Assembly: GCF_019175385.1 (NCBI RefSeq)
Contig: NC_083342.1
Span: 120,900,376 to 120,964,375, forward strand
Reading direction: 5' to 3'
Length of the DNA: 64,000 bases
DNA from: Lycium barbarum
Lineage: Eukaryota > Streptophyta > Magnoliopsida > Solanales > Solanaceae
This document shows positions 1 through 12,716 of the stretch, one piece after another. A program made the translations under genes and the position numbers. Below the pieces are notes generated by a model. That model saw nothing but the letters and a program-made list of their open reading frames with translations. It was not told the DNA's origin and made no database searches. Position 1 is the first letter of the stretch. The number at the start of each line of letters is the position of its first letter.

Positions 1-989
1 TTTTTATAATGTACAAATATAAATCTACTTCCACGTCCATATCCACAATGTAAAAAAATGTAAGTCCACGTCCACTTAAAAAATAGTATTGTAGAAAGGT
101 ATCCACGTTTATATCCACATCCTAATCCATGTCCCGTTGTGACGGGAGTTAAATCTATAATTATCTCCACAATTTAATATACGACGCAAAATTTCGATCT
201 TGTTACCTTATTAAAATACCACATTCTAAAAGAACTTGTTAGCGACTTGAAATAAATAAATAGGTACAAAGTGATGACAAGATTGAGGAATTCTAACCAA
301 TAACAGGTGACCAATGTCTGTATCCACTTTGGAGAAAGTTAAATCCACGATTATGTGTACTTGATCCATCGAGAAATGCCACGAGCTAAAACAACTGTTA
401 GTGATAAGAATATGTAAATAACTGGGTTCGAAAGAATTATGCTCACAGTCCTTGGTTGAGAAGATGAACTTGTGTCCACTGTTGCAATCGAAATTTCGTG
501 ACGAGCGGCATGACGGCCACCGTTTAGCGCGAGCTACCTTTGCATCCATGTTGAAGAATATTTGTCTTTTGAAGAAGGCCAATTCTTTGATCGTGTCCAT
601 AATTAAAATTTTAAGAGGAGCCAAATACGAACCACATTCATATTGATTAAACCTGTCTCATCAAAGAAAAATTGTGAGTTTAAAAGAAAATTGATTGACT
701 TGTGCATGTCGGGGAACTTGGCCCTTGAATTGATTTTTGACTCGGTTGCGTCCCTCGTTCTTCGATTTTCATCACATGTTTTGCTTTGCCGGGGAGTTTT
801 AGTTATACAAAGTGTATTTTGAAAAATAAAAGTAATGAGTTTTGGGTGACTTCGAAAGGAAATACTTAGTGACTCTAATAGATAAAATGATTGTGGAGGC
901 TCGATTTTGACTTTATCCACATTTCCAGAAATATATTGGTGGACTTTTTATTTAACATCGTTAAACGTTTAAGACCACTTTTATGCTAC

Positions 990-1240
990 TTCTAAAAATT
1001 TGTCCCAGTTTCAATCCTGGAGATGCTTGATTCTGGACGGTAAGAACTTATAATGAAAGTTTTTTTTTTTTTTAAAGTGATTTGACCGACTTCAAAATTT
1101 TGTCCCAGTTTCAACTCCTGGAGGTACTTGATTCTAAACAATCGAAAAGTAAGAAAGTTGTAATGAAAGTAATTTGACCGATTTCAAAAATTTGTCCCAG
1201 TTTCAAGATACTAGGACACATGAATTTAAACGGTGGTAAG
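990..1240. repeat. Three ~95-bp imperfect tandem copies
   Basis: The phrase TTTGTCCCAGTTTCAA recurs near 1000, 1100 and 1193, followed in the first two copies by TCCTGGAG and ACTTGATTCT-like sequence and by AATGAAAGT. It is part of the same spacer. Bases 1-990 are A/T-rich with repeated TCCACGTCCA-type words and no supported gene. Confidence 0.7.
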
Positions 1241-1309
1241 AAAAAAAAATCCTTATGTATTTTATAGGAACCAAAATGTTTGGACAAACCGAAGATATTA
1301 AAATTTTAA

Positions 1310-1695
1310 AATAGAAGGGCCGAACCCGCCTCGGGTTGCCTACGTATCCCAAAGGAATCAGGCCATACGTAGTTCGTGATAAAAATAAAGACTTTTGAGT
1401 TTTTTTTTTTTTTTTTTTTTTTTTTGATAAAAAGGGGGCCGAGCCCTATGTGGGTTGCCTACGTATCCAAAAGGAAAGCAGGCCACACGTAGTTCCACCC
1501 ATACAACAAAAATACTGAAATATTTTGAAAAAGTGGCCGAACCCGATGTGGGCTGCCTACGTATCCAACAGGAAGTCAGGCCAAACGTAGTTCCAACCAT
1601 AAACAAAGATACTAAAATAATTTTAAAAGAGTGGCCGAACCCGATGTGGGCTGCCTACGTATCCAACAGAAAGTCAGGCCAAACGTAGTTCGTTA
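1310..1695 (-). repeat. Tandem repeat, four ~60-bp cores spaced ~100 bp
   Basis: Four imperfect copies of a block centred on GGTTGCCTACGTATCC (near 1333, 1453, 1550 and 1648), each followed by AGGCCA-ACGTAGTT. Poly-A/T spacers separate them. The array lies in the Ty3 element's spacer beyond gag-pro, and similar blocks are common in Tat-type elements. No coding signal. Confidence 0.8.
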
Positions 1696-1891
1696 CAAAC
1701 AAATGACAAAGTCTTAATTTAAAAAGGTCGTAACAAAACATAGAGGCAACATGACAAAAGGAACTAAATGTTCTAGTTGATGCCTCCGGCCTACTACAAA
1801 AAGGAAATTTAAACTTAAAATACTGAAACTCCCGGCGGACCGGGACTAAGATAAAAGTCCAATTCTGCAACTCAGATCCTGGCTCAACAGC

Positions 1892-2629
1892 CTATAAAGT
1901 CAATATTTCAGCAAAGTCTTTGATTATCACAGCATGATCATCTTCATCTTCCACGAACAGGTTCTTGATTCCCTCCACGATATCATCATAGGCAACCTTA
2001 ATAATCAGATCTGAAGGTTTTGAGAAAGTTTGATCAATGGTAGGAATATGTTTTGGCAATGGAACCTCCTTCCTTTTATTCTTTCGTGCTTTCTTCACTT
2101 CTTCCTCAGTTGGCTCATATCCCAAACCGAATGTAAACTGTTGCGTAGGGAGAACGACTGGCTCAACCTGCCCATTTAATGTCTTCCCTAGCCCAAATCC
2201 AGGTTGGTACCCATTTCTCAGCATTTCTTTTGCAACCATAATCGCGGCGCATGCCCTTTTAAACTCTTGAGTTTGACAGACTTCACCCACTTTAGTGACA
2301 TTCACAACCTCCCAAGCGTGGTAAGCTGCTCCGTCGAACCCTCCTTCTGCCTCGATGAATGGGATGGATTGCTCTCGATAGAAAGACGTATCCCCTTCTC
2401 CATGTATACATATTTGTTGCTGATCCCACTCGAATTTGACAGTTTGGTGCAAAGTAGATGGTACAGCCCCAGCCAGATGTATCGACGGTCTTCCTAACAG
2501 CATGTTGTATGTCGTGGAAATATCCAGTACTTGAAAATCCATAATGAATTCAACAGGACCAATCAACACTTTCAACTCTATTTCTCCAATAGGGCGCCTT
2601 TGAGCCCCATCAAATGCTCGAATATTCAC
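1892..2629 (-). pseudogene. Protease C-terminal part with G-patch-like segment
   Basis: A 245-codon frame carrying the distal half of the protease fold (FQVLDISTTYNMLLGRPSIH, the usual LLGRPW-type motif of plant Ty3 proteases) and a glycine-rich G-patch-like stretch (NGYQPGFGLGKTLNGQ). It ends with an acidic tail. No reverse transcriptase follows within the next 1.9 kb, although RT normally comes next in Ty3 elements. That gap and two frame breaks upstream mark a defective or unusually organised copy. Confidence 0.75.
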
Positions 2630-3867
2630 ATCACTTGTCTTGAGCTCACTAACATTATATATCCGATCTTCTTCAGACTTGTTAATGGACAGATGTTAAG
2701 TCCAGAACCCCCATCAATCAACACTTTAGCCACAAACATGTTACGACACTTGACAGTTATATAGAGCGCTTTGTTATGCATGCATCCTTCTGGCGGCAGT
2801 TCTTCATTATCGAAACTGATTCCATGACTGTCAAGCACGCGCTCGATCATCCCAGCTAACGCCTCACTAGTTGTTTCACTTGGAACATATGCTTCATTCA
2901 AAATCTTCAAGAGTGCATTTCTGTGCACATCCGAACTCAAAAGCAAAGAGAGAATAGGAATTTGGGCATTGGTCTTTTTCAACTGATCCACAACTGAGTA
3001 CTCACTGGCCTTAATCTTCCTAAAAAATTCTTCTGCTTCGAATTCTGTCACGACCCTTTTGGGAGGTACATTGGTTTCCTTAGCTTGCCCCAATCTAGCT
3101 AGCTCTTCTGGGGAATAACATCTTCCAGACCTTGTCATTCCTGATGTCTTAATCTTGTCAGTGATCGTGTCCTTTTCTCGACATTCCATCACAGCTTGTT
3201 GATAATTCCATGGTACGACTTTGGTATCGAGCACTGGTAACTGATTTGGTGCTTGAACTACTTCCACAGGTGTTGATGAAGCTCCTAATATCTCGATAGG
3301 TACAAAACCCCTTAGCACTATAGCCGGAGAAGCAACGGCTACAAGACCTTGATCTTCCACGCTATCCACAGGCACTATGAATTTGGCTGGATCGTCATCA
3401 TTTTCATCTATTCCAATCATATTTATCGTGGCCCCATCATGGGTCGGGAGTGGATTGTTAACCACATTTGGTGTTGGTGGTTTGACCGTGATCTGTTTTG
3501 CTTCAATAAGATCCTCAACCTTATGCTTCAATGCGTAACAACGATCAGTGGAATGGCCTTTTACCCCCGAATGATATGCACATGTTTTAGTGGGATCAAA
3601 GCTTCTGGGTAATGGATCTGGAATTCTACCTTCCACAGGATATATTAAGCCTGAAGCTTGCAGTCTTTCAAAAACAACGCTCAATGGCTCTCCTAATGGT
3701 GTAAAATTGCGGAAAGGTCTATTTGGGCGAGGTGCGGATGCATTGTTTAGATGATGAGATTGTGATGGTGGAGCTGGGTATGTTGGTGGTCGCGGAGCTC
3801 GATATGCTGGTTGTGTGTTGTAGATGGGGTAGGAAATTTGTGGTGATTGAGGTTGGTAAGATGACAA
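2626..3867 (-). pseudogene. gag C-terminus and start of aspartic protease
   Basis: This 413-codon frame continues gag. It has a Pro/Gln-rich linker, then a cysteine/histidine cluster CAYHSGVKGHSTDRCYALK that stands where a zinc knuckle would be, then spacer. It ends with the retropepsin-like motif VLIDGGSGLNICPL. The frame breaks just after the protease motif, and downstream protease sequence continues at 2629 in another frame. It follows the 3975-5414 frame and belongs to the same decayed polyprotein. Confidence 0.8.
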
Positions 3868-3974
3868 AGCTTGGTTGTATGGATGTGGAGAATATTGGAA
3901 ATATTATGAGTGGTGAGCGTTAGACTGATATCGCGGGGGTTGTTGATGGTGGTATGATGTGTTTCCCAAAGCCA

Positions 3975-5414
3975 TTACCGATGCTGCTTTTTTTTTTTCT
4001 TTCCGTTTCCGAGAGTACCAGTTTGTATGGCCCTACTAGTAGACTGTAAAGCCGCAAGACTTGTTATTCTCCCTGTCTTAATGCCATCTTCGATCATGTC
4101 CCCGGCTTTGATCACCTCTGCAAAAGTTTTTCCACCCATTGTCACCAAACGTTCATAGTATTCCGGTTCTAGTGCTTGAATGAAGAAAGTAACCATTTCT
4201 GTCTCCTCCATGGGTGGGTGTACTCTAGATGCTTCTTCCCTCCACCGTATAGCATATTCTCGAAATGATTCGATTGACTTCTTGTTTAACTTTGTAATTG
4301 AGATTCTGTCAGGAGCAATCTCAACATGAAACTTGTAATGATCCACAAAAGCATTTGCCAAGTCATCCCAAGTACGCCATTTGGTTGTATCTTGCTTAGA
4401 ATACCACTCCAAGGCTTTTCCACTCAAACTCTGATTGAATAGTTTGACTCTTATCCCTTCATTCTTCCCCACACCAATCAACTTTTCACAATAGACCTTC
4501 AAATGGAAGAAAGGGTTCCCCGACCCATCAAACTTCTCAAATTTTGGAATCTTGTAACCTGGTGGCAATTCTACCTCAGGAAATGCACATAATTCTTCAT
4601 ATCTCACGCTTTGGTTACTACCAAGTCCACGCAAACTTCTCATGGCATCCTCCAAACTTTTGAGCTTTCTATTTATCATTTCATCATTAATTGACCGTGC
4701 CTCATTTTCAACTTCGACATAATGATCAACATCTGTGCGACATTGTCCCTGGATTTGTGTCATGGGTGGAGCTGTGGTATAAGTATATACTGGCGGAACT
4801 TGATGCGTATTGGTAACATCATGTGCCGGCGGTATTAACTGAGCTTTTGCAGAGGTGGTTGTAAATAAAAGGGGAGCATTTTGAGTGATGGGTTCGGAAC
4901 GAACCGGCTGAGAGGTGGTAAAATAATTTGCTTGGTTAAATTCGTCCAAATTTGGGAATGGAGGTGGCATAGGCAAGGTCTGACGAACCCCATGAGATGG
5001 AGTCATATGTGGTGGCATTTGAGAAAATGACCGGTTGTGAAGTACCATGTGACTTAATTCAGCAACTCGTCGCTTCAAACGAGCAATGATCTCCAAATGT
5101 GTTTCTGGTTGATTAGAAGATGTGGGATCACTCGTGATCGGTAAACTAAGAGATGGCTCAGATGAAGTGGTTGCATTGATCAAACTTTGCTCCATTTTAG
5201 AACGAGTCTTTTTAGTTAACCAGGTGATTAGTGATGAGTCAGAGTCTGATTTCTTGGCTCTAGACCGTGTGAAATATGGATGCTCCGCCAGTTCCCCTTT
5301 AGCACAAGTCAACCTTTTTGTTTTGAAAATTGAGTTTAAATAAAAAGATAAAAGAAAGAAAGAAAAAGAAAACGAGTCAGTATACGGTAAGGACATAATA
5401 TTGCATAAACACAT
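3975..5414 (-). pseudogene. gag of the Ty3/gypsy element (N-terminal and capsid region)
   Basis: A 479-codon frame. The likely gag start is internal, at the Met beginning MEQSLINATTS (near 5190), because the first ~70 codons are low-complexity leader. After a coiled-coil-like stretch (LEIIARLKRRVAEL) comes the retrotransposon gag domain, seen in LFNQSLSGKALEWYSKQD and FREYAIRWREEASRVHP, ending FAEVIKAGDMIEDGIKTGR. The frame stops at a Lys-rich tail (GKKKKKQHR) and gag continues in another frame at 3867, so there is at least one frameshift. It would form the particle that packages element RNA. Probably non-functional as it stands. Confidence 0.8.
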
Positions 5415-6308
5415 TATTTCACATAATAAATCTCGTTTTATAATGCAAGGGACCCCTTTATGCCAGAGGTAGGCCTAACGAATATTTGAAGGACAAACAT
5501 GTCTTTTATGTATCATTCCATAACTCTTCCTAAAACTAATTTACAAGAATAATAAAAATTTATTACGTGCCAGTTTAATAATACAATTCAAAGTTGATTT
5601 AGGATATCTAACGCTTCATCTCCACTAATATCTTTTAATTGTCTTCAACCTCCCGGCATTAATTGGATGCTCCACGACAACCTGCAACAAAATGTCAGTT
5701 TTTCCTGAAATATTTATTTATAGAGTACTAGGTCCACATATTCCACACATTTGTCCTTCGAATAATGCACATAGATAGTGAATAGTGTCACTTAGAGTCA
5801 TAGACTCATTTGGACATTTGGTAAGGCTGACTAATGAACTTAATACACCAAGGGTATTAAGCCTCTTAGGTTTAAAATGATGCATGTCCTTACATGGTTT
5901 TGGTTTTCGCTCTACCTTAGGTAGACTAAGAGTGGGTTTACTAGACACAAGGTTCCCGAGCGGACTACTCGAGTGAGAAGGCTACGCGGTCCCCGTTACT
6001 CGGGCACCCCGCGCATACGCCAACTCTCCTAAAATTTGGATTCTACGAAGAAATTTGCGGGTGCGCAAAACACACCTCGCGTGTACGTGTGATAGTGTGA
6101 GTTTTCCAGAAATGGAGGAAATATGAACGGAATGCCAGTTTAAGGAAAGCAGTAATATACATATTACATAGAAAATGCACATAAGGAATGCAACAATAAA
6201 AAATACTTAAAAGCATAGAAAGCAACAATATAGGCAAAATAAAGAAGAACAAACAAAGCATCCAACAAATTATTTATTAACCTAAGTTGTTATGGTTAAG
6301 AGCCTAAA
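5415..6308 (-). other. Untranslated leader of the Ty3 element
   Basis: Between the PBS and the gag frame there are about 890 bases without a convincing gene. The short frames here have no recognisable domain. The length fits the long leaders of this element group. Confidence 0.5.
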
Positions 6309-6327
6309 GTCCCCAGCGGAGTCGCCA
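6309..6327 (-). other. Primer-binding site, tRNA-Arg-like
   Basis: Three bases inside the LTR end, the minus strand reads TGGCGACTCCGCTGGGGAC. This matches the 3' end of a plant tRNA-Arg with few differences, as used by Tat/Ogre-type elements. It fixes both the LTR boundary and the element's orientation. Confidence 0.75.
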
Positions 6328-6330
6328 AGC

Positions 6331-9109
6331 TGTCACACCCCATTTTAACCGGGCAGTTAAAATTTGGTTAGGAGTATGACATATTGGTGATTCCTATTTA
6401 TTTTGTTTTAAGGAGTCGCCACCTAATTAATTTAACGGTGAATTAGGACACCTAGAGGTTAACTAAGGCAAAGTTAAAACTAAACCTCAATTAGTAGTCT
6501 GCTTAACCAGTGTGATTCTAGGTAAGGGTTCTATATTATCCTAAAGGGAAGGGGTTAGGCATCCTTTAAAATCCGTTAACTTACGGTTATCCGACCAAAC
6601 TTAGGTTAATTAATCCAGATTGAACATTGTGTTTGAATTTAAGAAAAAATAGCTCACATATATTACTGAGGTTTCAAAGGAAAATATAATAATGCTTATT
6701 TGACCTAACTTGCAAAAAATATAGTAATTTGCACAAAGGGGATGCTTTTAAAATGAGACCGGTAATTTACATAAAAGGAAATTTCAAAATGCTATTTGAA
6801 AATAAACTTATAAATGTTGCTTAAGGGTTTTTTTTTTTTTTTGAAAAAAATATAATAATGCTAATTAAGTAATACTTATAAATGTTGTTAATGCTCTGAA
6901 TAAGAAGACTATTTAAAATAAGACCAATACTTTATATAAAAGAAAATCTTAGAATACTATTTGAAATAAAATTTATGATAATTGTTGACAACTTTAAAAG
7001 GAAGTAGCATAATAAAATGAGATTTATAAAATAGAATAATTGAACATATAAATAAAGAAGATGTGAATTTATTGTAATGTTTAATAAACATTTAAACGAA
7101 CCAAGCCATGAAGTGTTTAATTGATTTTTAAGTTTTATGAATATACATGCTTTTAAGTTTTAAGAATATATCCGAATTTGTTTGTATATTAACGACGCTT
7201 TAAAACTAAGACGATGCGAAGGCGACTATTTTAAATAAAAATATAAATTTTATACTATCAATTATTCTATAAATGACTATTAGGGATATTGTAAATAACT
7301 TTTAATATAGAAAGGAGAAACATGGAATTTATGGAATTAGTTATTAGTCCCTTTTAAATTAACTACCCATTACTAATAATCAAATATACTAATTCATTAG
7401 GATTTGTCTAAATTAATAAGATGAGGTTAGTTATACAAAATAAGAATACACAACAATAAAATAAGGGAGAGGGAGAAGGAATAGGTAAAATGGATCTGGC
7501 CCATTTTTTAGGGCCTGACTGCTGGAACTTTCCACGTTATCGGGCTTAGGCCCAATGAATTTTCTTTATATTGCTGCTACGGACAGAGCTGGACACAAGA
7601 GGAATCATGTTGGGCTTTTAACCCAACGCCAAATACGGAAGAAGATGAGCCCGAGGGACTCGTATGCGGTGTTCATGCACAAAAATGAAAAGAAAAGGAT
7701 TAGTATCTAATCAACGTATAAGATTAGACACGTGACATATAAATTCCAAACAAATCAGAAAGGAACAAAGGCAGGTTTCTAGAAAACAAAAGGCTTTAAA
7801 CTTGAGATTTCAAAACAGAGAAATCTCAATACCTCTGTGTAACTGATGAACATGTAACTTAGAATGAGCAGCTAATACTTCTTCGGGTGCAGCGAAGTGA
7901 GGTGAAGGTTTCGATTTAACCTCGAACACTTTAGATTTTCTTCGAGATACTAAGAACTCCGAATTCGTGTATACTTCGAATCCAAAACAGATGCTGAAGA
8001 AATTCGATATTTCGAGGATCTCTATGACTAAAAAAAAGACGTAGTTCTTGGAAGGTTTCACAAAAGAATTCGGGTTCTAGGGGGGTTTCACCAGACGAAA
8101 AAAAAAAGACCCCTTTACCGATTCAAAATCCCCTCCTTTATATTGTGGGTTGGGGTTTCCTTTTTTGAGGAAGAGAGAGAGGAGCCGAGGACAAGGGAAG
8201 TGGAGGGAACCGGAGTGGGATGACAGTGGCATGGGCGAAGATGGGGTGTCAGACGCGTGGGTGGTGAGGTAACGTGGGAAGTGGGAGACGAAGGGAGTTC
8301 AGTGGATGGAGGATACAATAAAATAGGAGGGGGGGACAAGGTGTGGTGGAGGTAGTGATGGCGGTAGTGGGGTGTCAGAGCAAATGGGGGGGGGGGAGTG
8401 TGTGTGGCGTTAGGGTTAGGGGTAAAGGGAAAGGGAAGAGACGACGAGAGTTGAGGAAAAGAGGCGGAGGGAGTGAAAATGAAGGGAAAATGAGGGTTTC
8501 CCTTATTTTTCAATAAATGGGTCAGACCCGGTCCATTTATGGACTGGGTCAATTTTTGACCGGGTATTAAAAGAATGGACTAGCGAATTAAAACACGGAC
8601 TGTTCTAAAAATTAAGATAAAAGATATGGGCTAGTCCAAAAGATATTAAAAATTAATCGGACTTTGATTTGGAGTCCGGTAAGTCAAAATACGGACCGAG
8701 TGCAAGAAATAGTTTGGCTTCTAAATTTGAATAAGAGACCTATTTAAATAACTTGTGTTAAAATATTGCTCGACATGAAATATGCAAACACTAATGCTCA
8801 GATAAAAAATGGCGTTGTAATAGCCGTGCAATAATATTTTGAAAATCCACAGTAAGATAAATACTATTATTTAATTATGCAAAGATAAATGCGATGCGTG
8901 TGCGTAAGCTGGTAAAATACTGAAATGATAAAAATTGTGAACTGTAATAATAATAATAAGTAACTGTAATATAATAATGAAACGCTGGTATTGATAAGAG
9001 GCTAATAATTATAGTAAAAATATAAATATATATTTTTTAATTTTCTAAAAATATTAGAAGCGTAAATAGGTATTTTGGAGGAGAGACGGGACAAAATTGG
9101 GTGTCAACA
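6331..9109 (-). repeat. 5' LTR of the Ty3/gypsy element (2.78 kb)
   Basis: On the minus strand the LTR begins TGTTGACACCCAATTTTG at 9109 and ends GGGTGTGACA at 6331, giving TG...CA termini. A TATA-like CAATATAAAGG on the minus strand near 8131-8142 fits an LTR promoter firing leftward. The stretch holds A/T-rich DNA and a purine-rich tract at 8160-8480. I see no gene in it; a proline-rich reading frame at 8115-8552 is a by-product of the purine-rich tract. Confidence 0.85.
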
Positions 9110-9637
9110 GCCCTACTACTTCTCAAAGTAGCAAAAAGGGCTTGTCGGGTTTGTCGCATTTAAAAGTTTTACATTCACATCCAACTCCTTCTTGTAATGC
9201 AAACTTTGATGAATATAACTTTTATTTGATGCAGCCAAATGTGGATATCAAGGAACTAGATGAGTTAGACGTCTTAGCATGGTGGAAGAAATACAAGGCA
9301 AGTCATCCGATACTCTCAAGAATGGCTCGAGATATCCTTACGATTCAAGTATCAATCGTGGCTTCGGAGAGTGCATTTAGCCAAGAAAGACAACAAATTG
9401 GAGACCATAGACACTCATTATCCGGCTTTAGCTTGCAAGTGCTAGTGTGCATTCGCGATTGAATTAGATCGGAGCGACGCAACCAAAACTTAGAAGCGGA
9501 GGAAGGCGAAAAGGAAGAGATTGAAGATTTGATAGCAAGTGGACCGGACCAAATGGAAGACTTTGAAGATATCTCCATGGCCGAATATGATATGGGGGAA
9601 ATTAACCAATTATTTTATTATTCTACTATTTCTTTGT
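9110..9637 (+). pseudogene. hAT transposase C-terminal fragment, broken
   Basis: Encodes the hAT dimerisation region (ELDVLAWWKKYKASHPILS, then SESAFSQ). An in-frame TGA at 9460-9462 replaces the Trp codon present in the intact copy (16210 region). Homology continues past it to about 9600 and then into shared 3' UTR. Without its N-terminal half and catalytic core it cannot act as a transposase. Confidence 0.85.
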
Positions 9638-10155
9638 AACTCATGTATTATTTGCAAGTTAAAAAAAACTACAACTTGCAAATAAATGTTATCCAAGAAT
9701 GAATAAAATATATGACTCATTGAACTTTCTTCTATTTACTTGTGTTCATATTTTTACTTATATTAAGTTAGGAATATACCTAAAATATACTAAGAATATA
9801 CTTATAATATACATCTACTTAAATTAAAAACTAGAAAGTTATATACTTGAAAAATAACTAAAATATACTAAGAATATACTTATAATATAAATATACTTAA
9901 TTTATAAAATACGAATTTATAAACTTAGAAAAAAATTAAACTATAAATAACTTAAGTTATAACTTATAACTATATATAGTATACATATAACTTAAACATA
10001 TATATATATATATAACTTATAACTATATATAGTATACATATAACTTAAACATTCAAGGTTATATATAAGAGTTATATAACCTAAGTATATTGATATAAAT
10101 ATAAGTATATTTTTAGTATATTTTAGGTATATGTAGTATAACTTAAGCATATAAC

Positions 10156-10190
<35 letters not shown>

Positions 10191-10498
10191 GTATATGCTA
10201 TATTGCTGACTTGCTGTTAGTCTGTTAGTCAGTAAATATATAAACTTTACTTATAAACTTATATAACATATGTAAATATACCTACAATATACTAATAAAT
10301 ACTATAATATATATATACTATACAAAAAAAAAAAAAAGGTTTTGGACATGTTTGAACCGGACCGGTCCGGTTTCGGGTTTTTAATCGGTAAACCGGTTAA
10401 ACCAGAACCGGTGGCCGGTTCTGGTTTTTTAACCGGAAACCGGCCAGTTTGTTAACCGGTTATCGGTCCGGTCCGGTTCAAACCGGTTAACAGGTTTA
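9110..10498 (+). mobile_element. 3' half of a hAT transposon split by the Ty3 insertion
   Basis: The sequence restarts abruptly after the Ty3 LTR within a hAT transposase gene and matches the complete element at 13334-17887: the C-terminal coding region, the 3' UTR, an AT-rich tract, and a terminal cluster of AACCGGTT words ending AACCGGTTAACAGG. The 5' half must lie left of the window. The right end, near 10498, is inferred by alignment to the terminus of the complete copy. Confidence 0.85.
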
Positions 10499-10564
10499 GT
10501 TGATACGCATGTGACAATGAATTCATCATTATTGATTTAATGAGATATTTTGAAAATTACATGA

Positions 10565-11045
10565 ATATTGTTTGATTTTTTAATATGGGATGCATTTTTT
10601 TTTTGACATTGTTTGTTTTTTTAATATGGGATTCACTTTTTTTTATATTGCTTGATTTTGTTAATATGGGGTCCACATTTTTTTCCCGAGAGTTTGGAGA
10701 TAGTGGGTTCCATTTTTTTTTAATATTGATTGGTGTTTAGTATGGGCCCACACTATTTTTTTTTTATGGACGACGGGCGACGAAGCATGGGTTTAGTGTT
10801 TGATTTTTTAATATGGGATGCACTTGTTTTTTTACATTGTTTGTTATTTTAATATGGGTTTCATTTTTTTTTATATTGCTTGATTTTGTTAATATGGGGT
10901 CCACTTTTTTTTTCCCGTGAGTTTGGAGATGGTGTGTTTCACTTTTTTTTTTTTTTTTTTGTTAAATATTGGTTGATGTTTAATATGGGACTCACACTTT
11001 TTTTTATTTTTTTATGGACGACGAACGATGAAGCACGGGTCTAAA
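10565..11045. repeat. Tandem duplication of a ~240-bp T-rich unit
   Basis: Copy 1 (about 10565-10797) and copy 2 (about 10798-11045) share, in order, GATTTTTTAATATGGGATGCA, ATATTGCTTGATTTTGTTAA, GTTTGGAGAT and ATGGACGACG, each separated by poly-T runs. Both end with a GACGA...GAAGCA(T/C)GGGT block. No coding potential. 11046-11880 is unremarkable AT-rich DNA. Confidence 0.75.
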
Positions 11046-11880
11046 CCCATGCTTCTATATATAGTTATAGTATTAATATAATATAATTATAATATAATAA
11101 TATAATATATAGAGTTTCGTTGGCATATTGGATTCTCACCATTAATGTCGCGTGGTCCCTATCTAATGTCTTTCTTTTTTGTTTTTTGTTTTCATTTTAG
11201 AATTAGATATACATATGATGCTTATTCACTTATATGCATATGATCAAATTTGCACATAACATGCAGTGTTTTTTTTTTTTTTTAAATCTCTTTGGAATTT
11301 TGCATTTCGTTTTATTTTTCTCCTTGTAATATGACATGATTTGGTAAAGCTTTTAATCGTACTTCAGTGTTGCAGATGACCATATCGACAAAATCTTCTA
11401 TAATTGTTTGAACACATGCAGTCATCTCGCGTAATTTTCATGTAGTACTCAGAAAAAATTTCCTTAAGTAGTTTGTCCTTGTTCAGGTTTGCGGAAAGTT
11501 GTGAAAGTGTATGATACCAAAAATATTAAATTTGGAAGGTTGTGTGCGTTCTGTGTGCATATTTAGAACTTAGAAGAGAAAATTTAAAGTACTTTGAAAT
11601 AAATTGAAATTTGTTTAAGCGATGAAACAATTTTATGTGCAGATGTCATAACTTCAAACGATCGCATCTCCCAAACTTATAATGAAATGAGCTATGAGCT
11701 ATATATCAAATGAAAGCTCTTTGAGCAGCAAGAGGCTATTGACTTTCTTACAAAAGGTCTTACAAAAGGGTAGGAGAGCAGCAATTTGGTAGCGGGAAAA
11801 AAAAAAACACTTTGTCCCGGCAGGCTAAATTTGGGCTAAACTTACAAAAATCCAAGTATCGAATAATTCATAGGGTAAAT

Positions 11881-12684
11881 TACGTATATATACATATTAA
11901 GGAGAAATATTTACGAAACGTGACGATAGTTTTCTATTTACAAAACATAACATTACAAACCTTATAACAAACATACTTTATAAAAAAAAATTATAATTTT
12001 TTTTTTTTTTTATTTTTTTCACTCAAAAATTTATGTATGAAAGTTATATGAAATATGTATATCTCGCTTAAGGCTTAAAAAGTTCGCTCAAAATTTAGTG
12101 TATGAAAACGGTAAGAAAACTGTATGAAATGCGTATATACCGTTCAGGGCTTAAAAAATCACCTCAAAATTGTATGTATGAAAACGGTATGAAATTTATA
12201 TCTTGCTTAAGGCTTAGAATTTCGCTCACATTTTCGTATATAAAGTTCATGTTAGATTTCTCTAAAATTAATACAATTACAACAACATTGTATACAACTT
12301 TGATACAACATTCAAGACTTAAAATAATCGCTTAAATTTTTGTGTATGAAATGTGTATATCTTGCTCAAGGCTTAAAAAATTCTCTCAAATTTTGTGTAT
12401 GAAATGTGTATACCTCGATCAAGGCTTAAACATTACGCTCAAATTTTTATGTATGAGAATGGTATGAAATGTGTATATCTCGCTCAAGACTTAGAATTTC
12501 ATTCACATTTTGTATATGAAAAAATATATTAAAAATTTCGCTTACACATACACATTTCATACATTTTTCATACAGCTTTCATACACAAAAATATGAGGTA
12601 ATTTTTTAAGCCTTTGAGTGAATTTTTTTTAATAAAAATAAAAAATTGTTTTTTTTTAAGTTTTACTTTTTTTAAAAAAAAAAA

Positions 12685-12716
<32 letters not shown>

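Larger units (their letters stand above)
1..9109 (-). mobile_element. Ty3/gypsy (Tat/Ogre-like) retrotransposon, 5' part, minus strand
   Basis: The element runs from its 5' LTR (6331-9109) leftward through the PBS (6309-6327) and a broken gag-pro region (5414 to 1892) into a repeat-rich spacer that leaves the window at base 1. No reverse transcriptase or integrase motif is visible, so those genes either lie beyond the window or are absent, as in non-autonomous gag-only relatives. The LTR starts TGTTGACACCC (minus strand) and ends in GGGTGTGACA. It sits inside a hAT transposase copy that resumes at 9110, so it is younger than that hAT insertion. Its 3' LTR and TSD partner are not in view. Confidence 0.85.

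Noticed and set aside
1310..1695. Spaced repeats as a CRISPR array
   Set aside because: Repeat cores are imperfect and long, spacers are poly-A/T, and the DNA is a plant retroelement.
8115..8552. 145-codon proline/threonine-rich frame
   Set aside because: Lies wholly inside the Ty3 LTR and comes from a purine-rich tract on the other strand; no domain, low complexity.
9345..9578. 77-codon minus-strand frame, also present at 16095-16328
   Set aside because: Conserved between the two hAT copies only because it is antisense to the transposase C-terminus.
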